DNA from: Kitasatospora sp. MAP12-44
GTDB lineage: Bacteria; Actinomycetota; Actinomycetes; Streptomycetales; Streptomycetaceae
NCBI RefSeq assembly: GCF_029892095.1
Contig: NZ_JARZAE010000004.1
Span: forward strand, 7,254,001 to 7,318,000
DNA: 64,000 nt
Direction: 5' to 3'
Position numbers and translations under genes: made by a program. Below, piece after piece: positions 42,315-51,824 of the stretch. Under the pieces are notes generated by a model. It was not told the DNA's origin. It was given only the letters and a program-made list of their open reading frames with translations, and searched no databases. Position 1 is the stretch's first letter; each line of letters opens with the position of its first letter.

Positions 42315-44782
42315 CGATGACGGACATCCAGAGGATCAAGGAGCTGCTCCGGCAGCGCGCAGCCGCCGCAGGGGAGGCGGATGAACTCGCCGTCGAACTG
42401 CTGAAGCTGGCGGCCGGCAACCGGGGCAACTGGACCAGGCCGTGGGACGGCATGCTCGCCGAGGTGCGCGCGCTGCCGTCGGAGACCCGCACCGCGCTCG
42501 CCGACGCCCTGGTGACGCAGTACCACGCGGCCGAGGCGGGCGCGGTCGCCCGAGGCAACGCGCTGACCCTGATCGGTGTCATCGCGCGCGGCCTGCCCGG
42601 GGACCGGCTCTCGGTGGAGCGCCTGAGGCGGCTCGACGAACTCAGCCGCCGGTACACCTTGTGGTACGGCGAGCGTCACGAGGTCCTCGCCGAGGCCGAA
42701 CTCGACGCCGGCCGCCCCCTCGCACCCGAGGTCGTGGCCGTCTTCCGGCGCTCGGCCCTGCAGGCCTACCGCGACGAGTCGCTCCCCGCGCTCGCCGACA
42801 AGCTCACCGAGCCCGTCCTGAACGTCGGCGAGGAGTGGGCCGAGCAAGCCCTGCGGGACGCCCAGGACAGCCCCGACTGGCAGGCCCTCCTCCGGCACGC
42901 GACGACCGCCACGACCGCCAAGCCCACCCGCCAGTGGGAGCAGCGGGCCCGCATCCTGATCCACCCCCTCGGCGCCGACCGCGTCCGGACCACCCTGCTG
43001 CCCTGGCTCGCCCTCGTCGGCCGCCGCACCTTCGAGTTGGACCGCCAGACGTACGAGCCCGACGTCAACAGCAGCTACGACCCCTACAACGCCAACGCCC
43101 TGCGCGGACTGACCTGGGCGCTCGCCCTGCTGCCCGCCCACCCGGACACCGCCCGCGCCCTCGGCACGCTGGTCGAGACGTCGCTCAGGAAGGTCTCCGG
43201 GCTCGGCCCGCGCAACCCCAAGGTCGCCAACGCCGCTGTCGGCGCGCTCTCCCGCATCGACGGCGAACCCGCCCTCGCCGAACTCGCCCGCCTGGCCACC
43301 CGCGTGACCTACAAGGGCACGCTCAAGCTGCTCGACACCGCGCTGCAGACCCGGGCCGCGGCGCTGGGCCTGTCCCGCGAGGAGATCGAGGAACTCGCCG
43401 TCCCCGCCTACGGACTGACCGAGGTCGGCCGCGCCGAGCAGCAACTGGGCGAGGTCACCGCAGTCCTGGAGGTCCGGGGCACCAAGGTGGTCCTCGGCTG
43501 GCGCAACTCCGCGGGCAAGGCGGTCAAGAGCGTGCCCGCCGCCGTCAAGCGCGACCACGCCGAGGAGCTCAAGGACCTCAAGGCGGCGGTCAAGGACATC
43601 GACAAGATGCTCTCCGCCCAGAGCGAGCGCCTGGACCGGCAGTTCCTCGCCCGCCGCAGCTGGTCCTACACCACCTGGCGCGAGCGGTATCTCGACCATC
43701 CCCTGGTCGGCACCCTGGCCCGCCGCTTGTTGTGGACGGTCGACGGCACGACCGTCGGATTCGCCGACGGCGAGCTGCGCACCCTCACCGACGACCCGGC
43801 GCGCGAAGGGGTTGAGGTCCGGCTCTGGCACCCGGTGGGCCACGAGAGCGCCGAGATCGTGGCCTGGCGCGACTGGCTGGAGCGGCACGGGATCACGCAG
43901 CCGTTCAAGCAGGCCCACCGCGAGGTGTATCTGCTGACCGACGCCGAGCGCGCGACGGGAACGTACTCCAACCGTTTCGCCGCGCACATCCTGCGCCAGC
44001 ACCAGTTCAACTCCCTTGCTGCGATCCGGGGTTGGCGCAACAAGCTGCGCTTGATGGTCGACGACACGGCCCCGCCCGCCACCCGGGGGATGCCGCAGTG
44101 GGGGCTGCGCGCCGAGTACTGGATCCAGGGGGAGGGCGACGACTACGGCGTCGACACCACCGAGTCCGGCAGTTATCTGCGCCTGACCACCGACCAGGTC
44201 CGCTTCTACCCGATCGGCGCGCCGGAGAACTCGGCAAGCTGCTACGGCGGTGAGTACGGCATGTGGCTGAGGGCCGGTGCCGACCCGGTGGAGCCCGTCC
44301 CGATCGCCGATGTCCCGCCGCTGGTGCTGTCCGAAGTCCTGCGCGACGTCGACCTGTTCGTGGGCGTGGCCAGCGTCGGCAACGACCCGACCTGGCAGGA
44401 CGGCGGACCCGAGGGCCGCTTCGGGGAGTACTGGACGTCCTACGGCTTCGGGGAGCTCAACCAGAGCGCTGAGACGCGCCGCGTGTTGCTGGAGCGGCTC
44501 GTACCCCGGCTGGCGATCGCCGACCGCTGCACCATCGAAGGCCGCTTCCTGCACGTGAAGGGTGAGCGCCACACGTACAAGATCCACCTCGGCTCGGGGA
44601 ACATCCTGATGACGCCGGACGACCGGTACCTGTGCATCGTCCCGAAGTCCGACCCGGCCGCGCCGCAGGCTGGTTACCTCCCCTTCGAGGGCGACCGCAT
44701 GCTGGCCGTGATCCTCAGTAAGGCGATGATGCTGGCCGACGACACGAAGATCACGGACCCGACGATCCTGAGCCAGCTGTAG
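42311..44782 (+). CDS. DUF4132 family protein
   Basis: An 823-aa cytoplasmic protein. The first 340 aa are helical, HEAT-like repeats. The middle and C-terminal parts carry the DUF4132 signature (QPFKQAHREVY, QHQFNSLAAIRGWRNKL) and the terminal domain (GSGNILM, DDRYLCIVP). The biochemical role of the family is not established. It is coupled to the small Gly-Gly protein and followed by a strong terminator. A 1026-codon antisense frame over it is a shadow. Confidence 0.85.
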   Translation: MTMTDIQRIKELLRQRAAAAGEADELAVELLKLAAGNRGNWTRPWDGMLAEVRALPSETRTALADALVTQYHAAEAGAVARGNALTLIGVIARGLPGDRLSVERLRRLDELSRRYTLWYGERHEVLAEAELDAGRPLAPEVVAVFRRSALQAYRDESLPALADKLTEPVLNVGEEWAEQALRDAQDSPDWQALLRHATTATTAKPTRQWEQRARILIHPLGADRVRTTLLPWLALVGRRTFELDRQTYEPDVNSSYDPYNANALRGLTWALALLPAHPDTARALGTLVETSLRKVSGLGPRNPKVANAAVGALSRIDGEPALAELARLATRVTYKGTLKLLDTALQTRAAALGLSREEIEELAVPAYGLTEVGRAEQQLGEVTAVLEVRGTKVVLGWRNSAGKAVKSVPAAVKRDHAEELKDLKAAVKDIDKMLSAQSERLDRQFLARRSWSYTTWRERYLDHPLVGTLARRLLWTVDGTTVGFADGELRTLTDDPAREGVEVRLWHPVGHESAEIVAWRDWLERHGITQPFKQAHREVYLLTDAERATGTYSNRFAAHILRQHQFNSLAAIRGWRNKLRLMVDDTAPPATRGMPQWGLRAEYWIQGEGDDYGVDTTESGSYLRLTTDQVRFYPIGAPENSASCYGGEYGMWLRAGADPVEPVPIADVPPLVLSEVLRDVDLFVGVASVGNDPTWQDGGPEGRFGEYWTSYGFGELNQSAETRRVLLERLVPRLAIADRCTIEGRFLHVKGERHTYKIHLGSGNILMTPDDRYLCIVPKSDPAAPQAGYLPFEGDRMLAVILSKAMMLADDTKITDPTILSQL

Positions 44783-44806
44783 GGGCCCGGACAGGCAGCT
44801 CCCGTG

Positions 44807-44833
44807 GGCCCGCCGCAACCCTTGCGGCGGGCC
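44807..44833 (+). terminator. Terminator after DUF4132 gene
   Basis: A 12-bp perfect stem (44807-44818 / 44822-44833) with a 3-base loop lies 25 bases after the stop. Confidence 0.75.
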
Positions 44834-44969
44834 TGTCGTGAAGGTGACATGTCATGTTCTCGCCAGGCTGTTCGCCTTCCCCGCGGCCGGTGGGGGCGCC
44901 AGCATCCGTCTGCCCCGTGTCGGTGACAGCCGACACCCATCCGGTACCGCTCGGTATGTCAGGAGAGAC

Positions 44970-47171
44970 ATGTCCGGACTGGCTAGAAAAGGCTCCTTCC
45001 TCCTTGCCGGTGTGCTGGCCGCTGCGACGGCGTTCACCGCTCCCGCGTTCGGCACCACCGCCCAAGTCGCCGCCACCGCCCCCGCCCTCGCCCTCGCCCA
45101 GGTCAGCAGTGATCCGTACTCCGACGCGCAGGCCCAGCACGCCACCGAGGTCGAGCCGGACACCTTCAGCTACGGCAGCACCGTCGTCTCCGCGTTCCAG
45201 GTCGGCCGGGTCTCCGGCGGCGGCGCGTCCAACATCGGGTGGGCGACGTCGACCGACGGCGGCCAGAGCTGGACGCACGGGTTCATGCCCGCCTCCACGG
45301 CGAACACCAGTGGCCCGTACGCTTCGGCCAGCGACGCCTCGGTGGCCTACGACGCCAAGGACGGCGTCTGGATGGTCTCCTGGCTGGGCATCACCGCCGG
45401 CAGCGAGGTCGACGTGGAGCTCAGCCGCTCCACGGACGGCGGACACACCTGGAGCAGCCCGGTCGGCGTCTCCACCGGCACGTTCGACGACAAGAACTGG
45501 ACGGTCTGCGACGACCACGCCGCCAGCCCGTACTACGGCCACTGCTACACCGAGTACGACGACGCCAACTCCGGCGACGCCGAGCACATGCGCACGTCCA
45601 CCGACGGCGGCGCGAGCTGGGGAGCCGAGGAGAGCCCGGCCGACAGCCCCAGCGGGCTGGGCGGCCAGCCGGTCGTGCAGCCCAACGGCACCGTCGTCGT
45701 GCCGTTCTCCTCGGGCACCCAGAGCGCCGAGGACGCCTTCACGTCCACCAACGGCGGTGCGAGCTGGGGCTCCAGTGTGCAGATCGCCACCGTCTCGCAC
45801 CACACGGTCTCCGGGCTGGAGGACGACGCCGCTGCCGCCACGGCCACGCGCACCCCGCACGACACCCTGCGCGAGAGCTCGCTGCCGTCGGCCGAGATCG
45901 ACGCCGCGGGCACGGTCTACGCGGTCTGGTCCGACTGCCGCTTCCGCAGCGGCTGCACGAGCAACGACATCATCATGTCGACCTCCACGAACGGCACGTC
46001 GTGGAGCACGCCGGTGCGGGTGCCGATCGACGCGGCCACCAGTACGGTGGACCACTTCACGCCGGGCATCGGCGTGGACCCGAGCAGCTCGGGGAGCACC
46101 ACCCGCCTCGGTCTGACGTACTACTACTACCCGAATGCCTCGTGCACGGACACGACCTGCCAGCTGGATGCGGGCTACGTCTCCTCCGCCGACGGCGGGG
46201 CCACCTGGACCGCACCCGTCCAGCTGGCCGGCCCGATGACGCTGGCCTGGCTGCCGAACACCAGCCAGGGCCGGATGTTCGGCGACTACATCGCCACCTC
46301 CGTCCTGGCCGGCGGCAACGCCGTCCCCGTGATCCCGGTCGCCCACGCCCCCAGCGGCAGCACGTTCGACGTGGCGATGTACGCACCGACCGGCGGCCTG
46401 CCCATCGGCCAGGCAACGGGCGACACCGTCACCGTGACCAACCCGGGCAACCAGACCGGCACCGCCGGCACTGCGGTCTCCCTGCAGATCAGTGGCACCG
46501 ACTCCGGTGGCGCCGGCCTCACCTACTCCGCCACCGGTCTGCCGGCCGGCCTGTCGATCTCCACCTCGGGTCAGATCTCCGGCACCCCGACCACCGCCGG
46601 CAGCTCGAACGTCACGGTCACCGCCTCCTCCGGCACCGCCTCTGGCCAGGCGTCCTTCACCTGGACCGTCAACCCCACCGGTGGCGGCGGCTGCCCCAGC
46701 CCCGGCCAGAAACTCGGCAACCCCGGCTTCGAGACCGGCAGCGCTTCGCCCTGGAAAGCGACCGCGGGCGTGCTCAACAGCGACCTGGTCTCCGAGCCGT
46801 CCCACTCCGGTAACTGGGACGCGTGGCTCGACGGCTACGGCAGCACCCACACCGACACCCTCTCCCAGGCGGTGACCATCCCGGCCGGGTGCAGCGCCGC
46901 CTTCAGCTTCTATCTGCACATCGACACCGCCGAGACCACCACGACCGCGGCCCACGACACCCTCAAGGTCCAGGTCCTGAACAGCGGCGGCACCGTGCTC
47001 GGCACCCTGGCCACCTACTCGAACCTCAACGCGGCTGCCGGCTACCAGCTGCACTCCTTCGACCTGTCCGGCTACGCCGGGCAGACCGTCACCCTGAAGT
47101 TCACCGGCACCGAGAACGCGTCCCTGCAGACCAGCTTCGTCATCGACGACACCGCACTCAACGCCTCGTGA
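44970..47171 (+). CDS. Secreted sialidase-like BNR-repeat protein with Ig-like and C-terminal binding domain
   Basis: A 733-aa exported protein from the ATG at 44970 (AGGAGAGAC ahead), with a signal peptide ending near AFG. At least six Asp-box (BNR) repeats (STDGGQSW, STDGGHTW, STDGGASW, STNGGASW, SADGGATW) suggest a six-bladed propeller of the sialidase fold (residues 40-480). A putative Ig (He_PIG) domain follows (about 490-580; GTDSGGAGLTYSATGLPAGL), then a jelly-roll-like C-terminal domain (600-733). The sialidase Arg triad cannot be confirmed by eye, so an enzymatic role is not certain. It is followed by a hairpin. Confidence 0.8.
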   Translation: MSGLARKGSFLLAGVLAAATAFTAPAFGTTAQVAATAPALALAQVSSDPYSDAQAQHATEVEPDTFSYGSTVVSAFQVGRVSGGGASNIGWATSTDGGQSWTHGFMPASTANTSGPYASASDASVAYDAKDGVWMVSWLGITAGSEVDVELSRSTDGGHTWSSPVGVSTGTFDDKNWTVCDDHAASPYYGHCYTEYDDANSGDAEHMRTSTDGGASWGAEESPADSPSGLGGQPVVQPNGTVVVPFSSGTQSAEDAFTSTNGGASWGSSVQIATVSHHTVSGLEDDAAAATATRTPHDTLRESSLPSAEIDAAGTVYAVWSDCRFRSGCTSNDIIMSTSTNGTSWSTPVRVPIDAATSTVDHFTPGIGVDPSSSGSTTRLGLTYYYYPNASCTDTTCQLDAGYVSSADGGATWTAPVQLAGPMTLAWLPNTSQGRMFGDYIATSVLAGGNAVPVIPVAHAPSGSTFDVAMYAPTGGLPIGQATGDTVTVTNPGNQTGTAGTAVSLQISGTDSGGAGLTYSATGLPAGLSISTSGQISGTPTTAGSSNVTVTASSGTASGQASFTWTVNPTGGGGCPSPGQKLGNPGFETGSASPWKATAGVLNSDLVSEPSHSGNWDAWLDGYGSTHTDTLSQAVTIPAGCSAAFSFYLHIDTAETTTTAAHDTLKVQVLNSGGTVLGTLATYSNLNAAAGYQLHSFDLSGYAGQTVTLKFTGTENASLQTSFVIDDTALNAS

Positions 47172-47190
47172 ACCACGCCGCCCCATGAGG

Positions 47191-47225
47191 GCCTGCCGCA
47201 CCTGCCGGGCGCCGGTGCGGCAGGC
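47191..47225 (+). terminator. Hairpin after sialidase-like gene
   Basis: A 12-bp perfect stem (47191-47202 / 47214-47225) with an 11-base loop lies between the sialidase-like gene and the next gene. Confidence 0.65.
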
Positions 47226-47244
47226 AGTCTGGGAGAATCGCGCG

Positions 47245-47844
47245 GTGAACAGTACCGATGACACCGCCCGCAAGACCCTGCTCCGCTGCGGCTTCGCGCT
47301 GGAGTACGCCACGCTCGGCTGGAACGTGGTCGGCATCGTGGTGCTCGCCGTCGCCGCGATCTCGGCGAGGTCGGTGGCGCTGGCCGGGTTCGGTCTGGAC
47401 TCGCTGATCGAGATCGGTGCCTCCACGGTGGTCGTCTGGGAGCTGTCCGGCAGCGGCGAGGCGCGCCAGAAGCGCGCGCTCAAGCTCATCGGCGTCGGCT
47501 TCGCGCTGCTGGCCCTCTACCTGCTGGTGCAGTCCACCTGGGTGCTGGCCGCCGGTTTCCGCCCGCACCACTCGCCGCTGGGCATCGCCTGGACCGCCGT
47601 CACCGCCGCAGTGATGTTCGCCCTCGCTGCGGGCAAGGCCCGCACCGGCGCGGCCCTGGACAACCCGGTGCTGAAGACCGAGGGCCGGGTGACCCTGATC
47701 GACGGCCTGCTGGCCGCCGCCGTGCTGATCGGCCTGGTCCTCAACTCACTCGCCGGCCTCTGGTGGGCCGACCCGCTGGCCGGGTACGTGCTCGTCTACT
47801 ACGCGGTGCGTGAGGTCAGGGAGATCTTCTCCGACGGGCACTGA
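47245..47844 (+). CDS. Cation-diffusion-facilitator-like membrane protein
   Basis: A 199-aa membrane protein with about five helices. The sequence GFGLDSLIEIGAS resembles the metal-site helix of CDF transporters, and EGRVTLIDGLLAAAVLIGL the paired second site. It lacks the cytoplasmic C-terminal domain and is shorter than classical CDF proteins; this short form is common in actinomycetes. The GTG at 47245 follows GGGAGA. The substrate is unknown. Confidence 0.75.
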   Translation: MNSTDDTARKTLLRCGFALEYATLGWNVVGIVVLAVAAISARSVALAGFGLDSLIEIGASTVVVWELSGSGEARQKRALKLIGVGFALLALYLLVQSTWVLAAGFRPHHSPLGIAWTAVTAAVMFALAAGKARTGAALDNPVLKTEGRVTLIDGLLAAAVLIGLVLNSLAGLWWADPLAGYVLVYYAVREVREIFSDGH

Positions 47845-48065
47845 CAGCCCGGCCGGGTCCGCAGCTCGGCCCGGGTGGTGGGCGCGGGTGCGGGCGCGGA
47901 CACTGGTCGTGTGCCCCTCGCCGTGGGTGGACCGCTGTCGGCCTGCCCGCTGAGGTGGCGTTTGCGGACCCACCCTCGGGACCCGCCCTAGGTGGGCCGG
48001 TGGACCGGCCGCGGCGCGTCAGGCGCTGCGATGATTCCAGATGATTCCAGCGGAAGAAGTCCGTC

Positions 48066-48659
48066 ATGAAGCCTGTTATCGCAGCAACTGCGGGTGCGGC
48101 TGCCCTGGCGGCCCTGGTGGTCGGCTGTTCCAGCAGCCCAGGATCCAGCTCCAGTTCCAGCTCCACGTCCAGGTCGAGTGCCGCCGCCACGTCGAGCTCC
48201 GCGTCCGCGTCCGCGCCTTCGACGAGCGCATCGGCCGCGCCGGCCAGCGGAGTTGCCTCGCTGAAGACCGCCAACTCGGCCGACGGGCAGATCCTGGTCG
48301 ACGGGTCCGGCCGGACCCTGTACGTGTTCGCGTCGGACACCACCTCGACCTCGACCTGCAACGGCGCGTGCGCTGCGGCGTGGCCACCGCTCACCACGAC
48401 CGGAACGCCGAACTCCAGCGGACTCACGGCGTCGCTGGTCGGCACGAGCATGCGAGCGGACCACACGACCCAGGTCACCTACAAGGGCCACCCGCTGTAC
48501 ACCTTCGTCGACGACTCCAAGGCCGGTGACGTCAACGGGCAGGGCGTCACGGCGTTCGGCGGGAAGTGGTACGTCGTCAGCCCCAGCGGCAATGCGATCA
48601 CCAGCCCGCCCTCCGCCGCAGCCACCACGCCGAGCAGCACGTCGGGCGGCGGCTACTGA
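48066..48659 (+). CDS. Lipoprotein with COG4315-type repeats
   Basis: A 197-aa lipoprotein. The lipobox VVGC puts Cys21 at the mature N-terminus. After a Ser/Ala-rich tether come two repeats (GQILVDGSGRTLYVFASD ... CNGACAAAWPPL and YKGHPLYTFVDDSKAGDVNGQG), as in COG4315 proteins. Two Cys in CNGAC may bind metal or form a disulfide. Its role is unknown; it is surface-exposed. Upstream is a 10-bp tandem duplication, ATGATTCCAG at 48031-48050. Confidence 0.82.
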   Translation: MKPVIAATAGAAALAALVVGCSSSPGSSSSSSSTSRSSAAATSSSASASAPSTSASAAPASGVASLKTANSADGQILVDGSGRTLYVFASDTTSTSTCNGACAAAWPPLTTTGTPNSSGLTASLVGTSMRADHTTQVTYKGHPLYTFVDDSKAGDVNGQGVTAFGGKWYVVSPSGNAITSPPSAAATTPSSTSGGGY

Positions 48660-48666
48660 ATCAGGC

Positions 48667-49098
48667 TCAGGGCTTCTGGAAGCCCGCGGCGGTCATCACC
48701 TGCTGGCCGGTGGGGGACTGGACCAGCGCCACGAACGCCTGGGCACCGTTGGGGTTCGGGGCGTGGGTCAGCGGGGCGATGGGGTAGTCGTTGATGGCTG
48801 ACGCGGCCTCGGGGAAGTTGACGCCGTCGACCTTGCCCGCGGCGGCCTTCACGTCCGTCTGGTAGACGAGTGCCGCGTCGGCCTCGTTGAGCTCGACCTT
48901 GGTGAGCGCGCTCTTGACGTCCGCTTCGTAGCTGACCGGGGTGAGGTTCACGTGGCCGGCCGCGAGGGCGGTGGCGGCGGCTGCTCCGCACGGCACCTCC
49001 TTGGCGCACAGGACGACCTTGGTGCCCGGGTTGCTCAGGTCCTGCAGCGTGGTGACCTTCTTGGGGTTGCCGGGCGTGACCGCGATCTCCAGCTCGTT
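48667..49098 (-). pseudogene. modA remnant (molybdate-binding protein, C-terminal half)
   Basis: About 143 codons match the C-terminal half of ModA (ELEIAVTPGNP, VVLCAKEVPCGAAA, ALVYQTDV, YPIAPL, QQVMTAAGF). The first hundred or so residues, including the signal peptide and lipobox, are absent. Upstream sequence in this frame is not protein-like. The coding part breaks near 49100, beside a 13-bp palindrome. No modB or modC is nearby. It is probably a deletion relic. Confidence 0.75.
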
Positions 49099-49110
49099 GT
49101 CCCCTCGGTG

Positions 49111-49123
49111 TTCAGTGACTGAA
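49111..49123. other. 13-bp palindrome at the modA break
   Basis: TTCAGTGACTGAA is a perfect palindrome with a one-base centre, inside an A/T-rich patch. It marks the point where modA similarity ends. It may be an old insertion or deletion junction, or an operator. Confidence 0.3.
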
Positions 49124-49334
49124 AAATATGACATGTGCGATGCACGTGCGGGCGGGCATGCCCGGAGTCGATCCCAGCCTCGGGCTGCGGGGGCGGCTCC
49201 GCACCTCGGGTGAGCCAGAGTGCGGCCGGGGTGCGGCCGGGCGCGGCCGGGGCCGTGCGGATCACGTCGGGTGCGAGCAGCATGGAAGGGGAGGCCGCGG
49301 TCGTGAGCCCGGCCGTACACACCCGGAGGTTGTG

Positions 49335-50771
49335 ATGACTCGGAGTTCCGCCATCGCCGCACGCGGTACGTCCTGGCGTTCCGCTCGGGAGCGCGCCGAT
49401 TACGGTAGGGCGGCCCGCGCGCACACGCCACGCTCCGGCCACGCCGAGTACGAGCCGGGCCCGCACCGGATGGACCCGGTGGACGTGATCGAGAAGCAGT
49501 CCGCCACCAGGGTGCGGGAGCTCGTGCCGATCCGCTACGGACGGATGTCGGAGTCGCCGTTCCGCTTCTACCGGGGCGCCGCCGCCATCATGGCCGGCGA
49601 TCTGGCGACCACCCCCAACAGCGGCCTGCGTGCCCAACTGTGCGGTGACGCACACCTGTTGAACTTCCGGTTGCTGGCCTCGCCGGAGCGCAACCTGCTC
49701 TTCGACATCAACGACTTCGACGAGACGCTGCCCGGCCCCTGGGAGTGGGACGTCAAACGGCTGGCCGCCAGCATGGTCATCGCGGGACGCGAGAACGGCT
49801 TCACCGATGCGGAGCGCGCCGTGATCGTGCAGTCGACCGTGCGCTCCTACCGCGAACGGATGCGCGGCTTCGCCGGGATGGGCAACCTCGACGTCTGGTA
49901 CGCGAAGTCCGACGCCGCGCAACTGCAGGCCGTCGCGTCCGGCCGCCTGCACAAGCGTGGCCGCACCCAGCTGAGCAAGGCCCTGGAAAAGGCGCGGACC
50001 CGCGACAGCCTGCAGGCCTTCGAGAAGCTCACCGAACTGGTCGACGGCGAGCGGCGGATCGTCTCCCAGCCGCCCGGGATCATCCGGGCCGCCGACCTGC
50101 TGCCCGGCGCCGGGAGCGGGGCGATCCCGGCCGCGGCGATCCAGGACACGCTCCGCGACCTGATCTCCCGCTACGGGAAGAGCCTCCAGTCGGACCGGCG
50201 CCAGCTGCTCAGCCAGTTCACCCTGGTGGACATGGCGCGCAAGGTGGTGGGCGTCGGCAGCGTCGGCACCCGCTGCTGGATCGTGCTCCTGCTCGGCAAG
50301 GACGGTGAGGACCCGCTCTTCCTGCAGGCCAAGGAGGCCGACACCTCGGTGCTCGCCACCTACGTCGGGGCCAGCCGGTTCTCGACCCAGGGCGAACGCG
50401 TGGTCGCCGGACAGCGGTTGATGCAGGCCGCCAGCGACATCTTCCTCGGCTGGGAGCGCGTCCACGCGCCCGACGGCGTCGACCGGGACTTCTACGTGCG
50501 CCAGCTGCGCGACTGGAAGGGCATCGCCGATCCCTCGCTGATGGTGCCCCGCGGCCTGACGCTCTTCGGCGAGCTGTGCGGTGCCACGCTCGCCCGCGCG
50601 CACGCCAGATCCGGCGACCGGATCGCCATCGCGGCCTACCTGGGCCGCGGCGACACGTTCGACCGGGCGCTGGTGCGGTTCGCCGAGAGCTACGCCGACC
50701 AGAACGAGCGCGACCACCAGGCGCTGCTCGACGCCATCCGGACCGGACGGGTGGCCGCCGAAGCCGGGTAG
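49335..50771 (+). CDS. DUF2252 family protein
   Basis: A 478-aa cytoplasmic protein with the DUF2252 pattern: RMSESPFRFYRGAA, LCGDAHLLNF, FDINDFDETLPGPWEWDVKRLAAS, and a C-terminal LARAHARSGD. The GDAHLLNF / DFDE motifs resemble those of aminoglycoside-phosphotransferase-like kinases, but no substrate is established. The ATG at 49335 follows GGAGG. It stands alone; the ABC genes follow after about 100 bases. Confidence 0.85.
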   Translation: MTRSSAIAARGTSWRSARERADYGRAARAHTPRSGHAEYEPGPHRMDPVDVIEKQSATRVRELVPIRYGRMSESPFRFYRGAAAIMAGDLATTPNSGLRAQLCGDAHLLNFRLLASPERNLLFDINDFDETLPGPWEWDVKRLAASMVIAGRENGFTDAERAVIVQSTVRSYRERMRGFAGMGNLDVWYAKSDAAQLQAVASGRLHKRGRTQLSKALEKARTRDSLQAFEKLTELVDGERRIVSQPPGIIRAADLLPGAGSGAIPAAAIQDTLRDLISRYGKSLQSDRRQLLSQFTLVDMARKVVGVGSVGTRCWIVLLLGKDGEDPLFLQAKEADTSVLATYVGASRFSTQGERVVAGQRLMQAASDIFLGWERVHAPDGVDRDFYVRQLRDWKGIADPSLMVPRGLTLFGELCGATLARAHARSGDRIAIAAYLGRGDTFDRALVRFAESYADQNERDHQALLDAIRTGRVAAEAG

Positions 50772-50906
50772 ACCGTCCGCCCACCGCTCGCGGCCGTCCG
50801 CGCATCGCAGACCCCGAGGGCGACGGTCCCGCCCGACCCCTGTTCCCGGCGCCGAAACGGTCCCATGCTGGACCCTGCACAGCACCGCTGGGCCGGGGAG
50901 GCATGG

Positions 50907-51824
50907 TTGAACCAGACTGCGGCAGCGATCGAACTGGAAGCGCTGACCAAGAGCTACGGACGCAAGCTCGGCATCGACCGGCTGGACCTCACCGTCCAGC
51001 GCGGCGAGGTCTTCGGCTTCCTGGGGCCGAACGGCGCCGGCAAGACCACCACCATCCGCTGCCTGGTCGGCCTGCTGCGCCCGACCGGAGGCCGGGTCAC
51101 GGTGCTCGGCCTCGACCCGGTCGCCGACCACCGCCGGCTCGCCCCGCGGCTCGGCTACCTCCCCGGCGAGCTGCGCCTCTACCCGGAGCTGACCGGACAC
51201 CAGACGCTGCGCCTGCTGGGCGACCTGCAGGGCGTCCCGACGCCGCGCCGGGCCGAACTCTGCGAGCGCCTGGGCCTGCTGGCCGCCGACCTCGCCCGGC
51301 CGGTGCGCGCGTACTCGCGTGGCATGAAGCAGAAACTCGGCCTGGTGCAGGCCTTTCAGCACGACCCGGAGCTGCTCGTGCTGGACGAACCCAGCGAGGG
51401 GCTCGACCCGCTGGTGCAGGAGAGCTTCTTCGTCCTGCTGGCCGAGACGGCCGCGGCCGGGCACACCGTGCTGCTCTCCAGCCATGTGCTGCCCGAGGTC
51501 CAGCGCACCTGCGGGCGGGTGGCGATCGTGCGGGACGGGCGCCTGGTCACCGTCCAGGCGGTGGCCGAACTGCGCGAGACCCGCGCCCGCCGGGTCCGGC
51601 TCGTCCTCGCCGACGGGCTCGGGCCGCGCTCCCTGGGGCGGGCCGAGGCCTGGTCGCCGGTCTGGAACGGCGCCGAACTGCGGCTGCTGGTCCCACCGGA
51701 GGAGATCGTCGACGGCCTGCGGGAGCTGCTGGCCACGCTGCCCGTCGCCGACCTGGCGGTGGAGGAAGCCGGACTGGACGAGGCGTTTCTCGCGCTCTAC
51801 CGCAGGACGGAGGCCCAGCAGTGA
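50907..51824 (+). CDS. ABC transporter ATP-binding protein
   Basis: A protein of 305 aa from the TTG at 50907, which follows GGGGAGG; an ATG at 50865 would add 14 residues but has no ribosome site. Walker A is GPNGAGKT, the signature-like motif is SRGMKQKL and Walker B is LLVLDEP, with SSH (H-loop). It is of the CcmA/ABC-2 exporter type. It overlaps the permease by four bases. The substrate is unknown. Confidence 0.9.
   Translation: MNQTAAAIELEALTKSYGRKLGIDRLDLTVQRGEVFGFLGPNGAGKTTTIRCLVGLLRPTGGRVTVLGLDPVADHRRLAPRLGYLPGELRLYPELTGHQTLRLLGDLQGVPTPRRAELCERLGLLAADLARPVRAYSRGMKQKLGLVQAFQHDPELLVLDEPSEGLDPLVQESFFVLLAETAAAGHTVLLSSHVLPEVQRTCGRVAIVRDGRLVTVQAVAELRETRARRVRLVLADGLGPRSLGRAEAWSPVWNGAELRLLVPPEEIVDGLRELLATLPVADLAVEEAGLDEAFLALYRRTEAQQ

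Noticed and set aside
41738..44818. 1026-codon open frame antisense to the DUF4132 gene
   Set aside because: Low-complexity shadow frame; the plus-strand gene has family motifs, coupling and a terminator.
44751..47489. 912-codon open frame antisense to the sialidase-like gene
   Set aside because: Composition dominated by Gly/Arg/Val without domains; the plus-strand protein has a signal peptide and Asp-box repeats.
49035..51485. 816-codon open frame antisense to the DUF2252 and ABC genes
   Set aside because: Shadow of two well-supported genes; no motifs.
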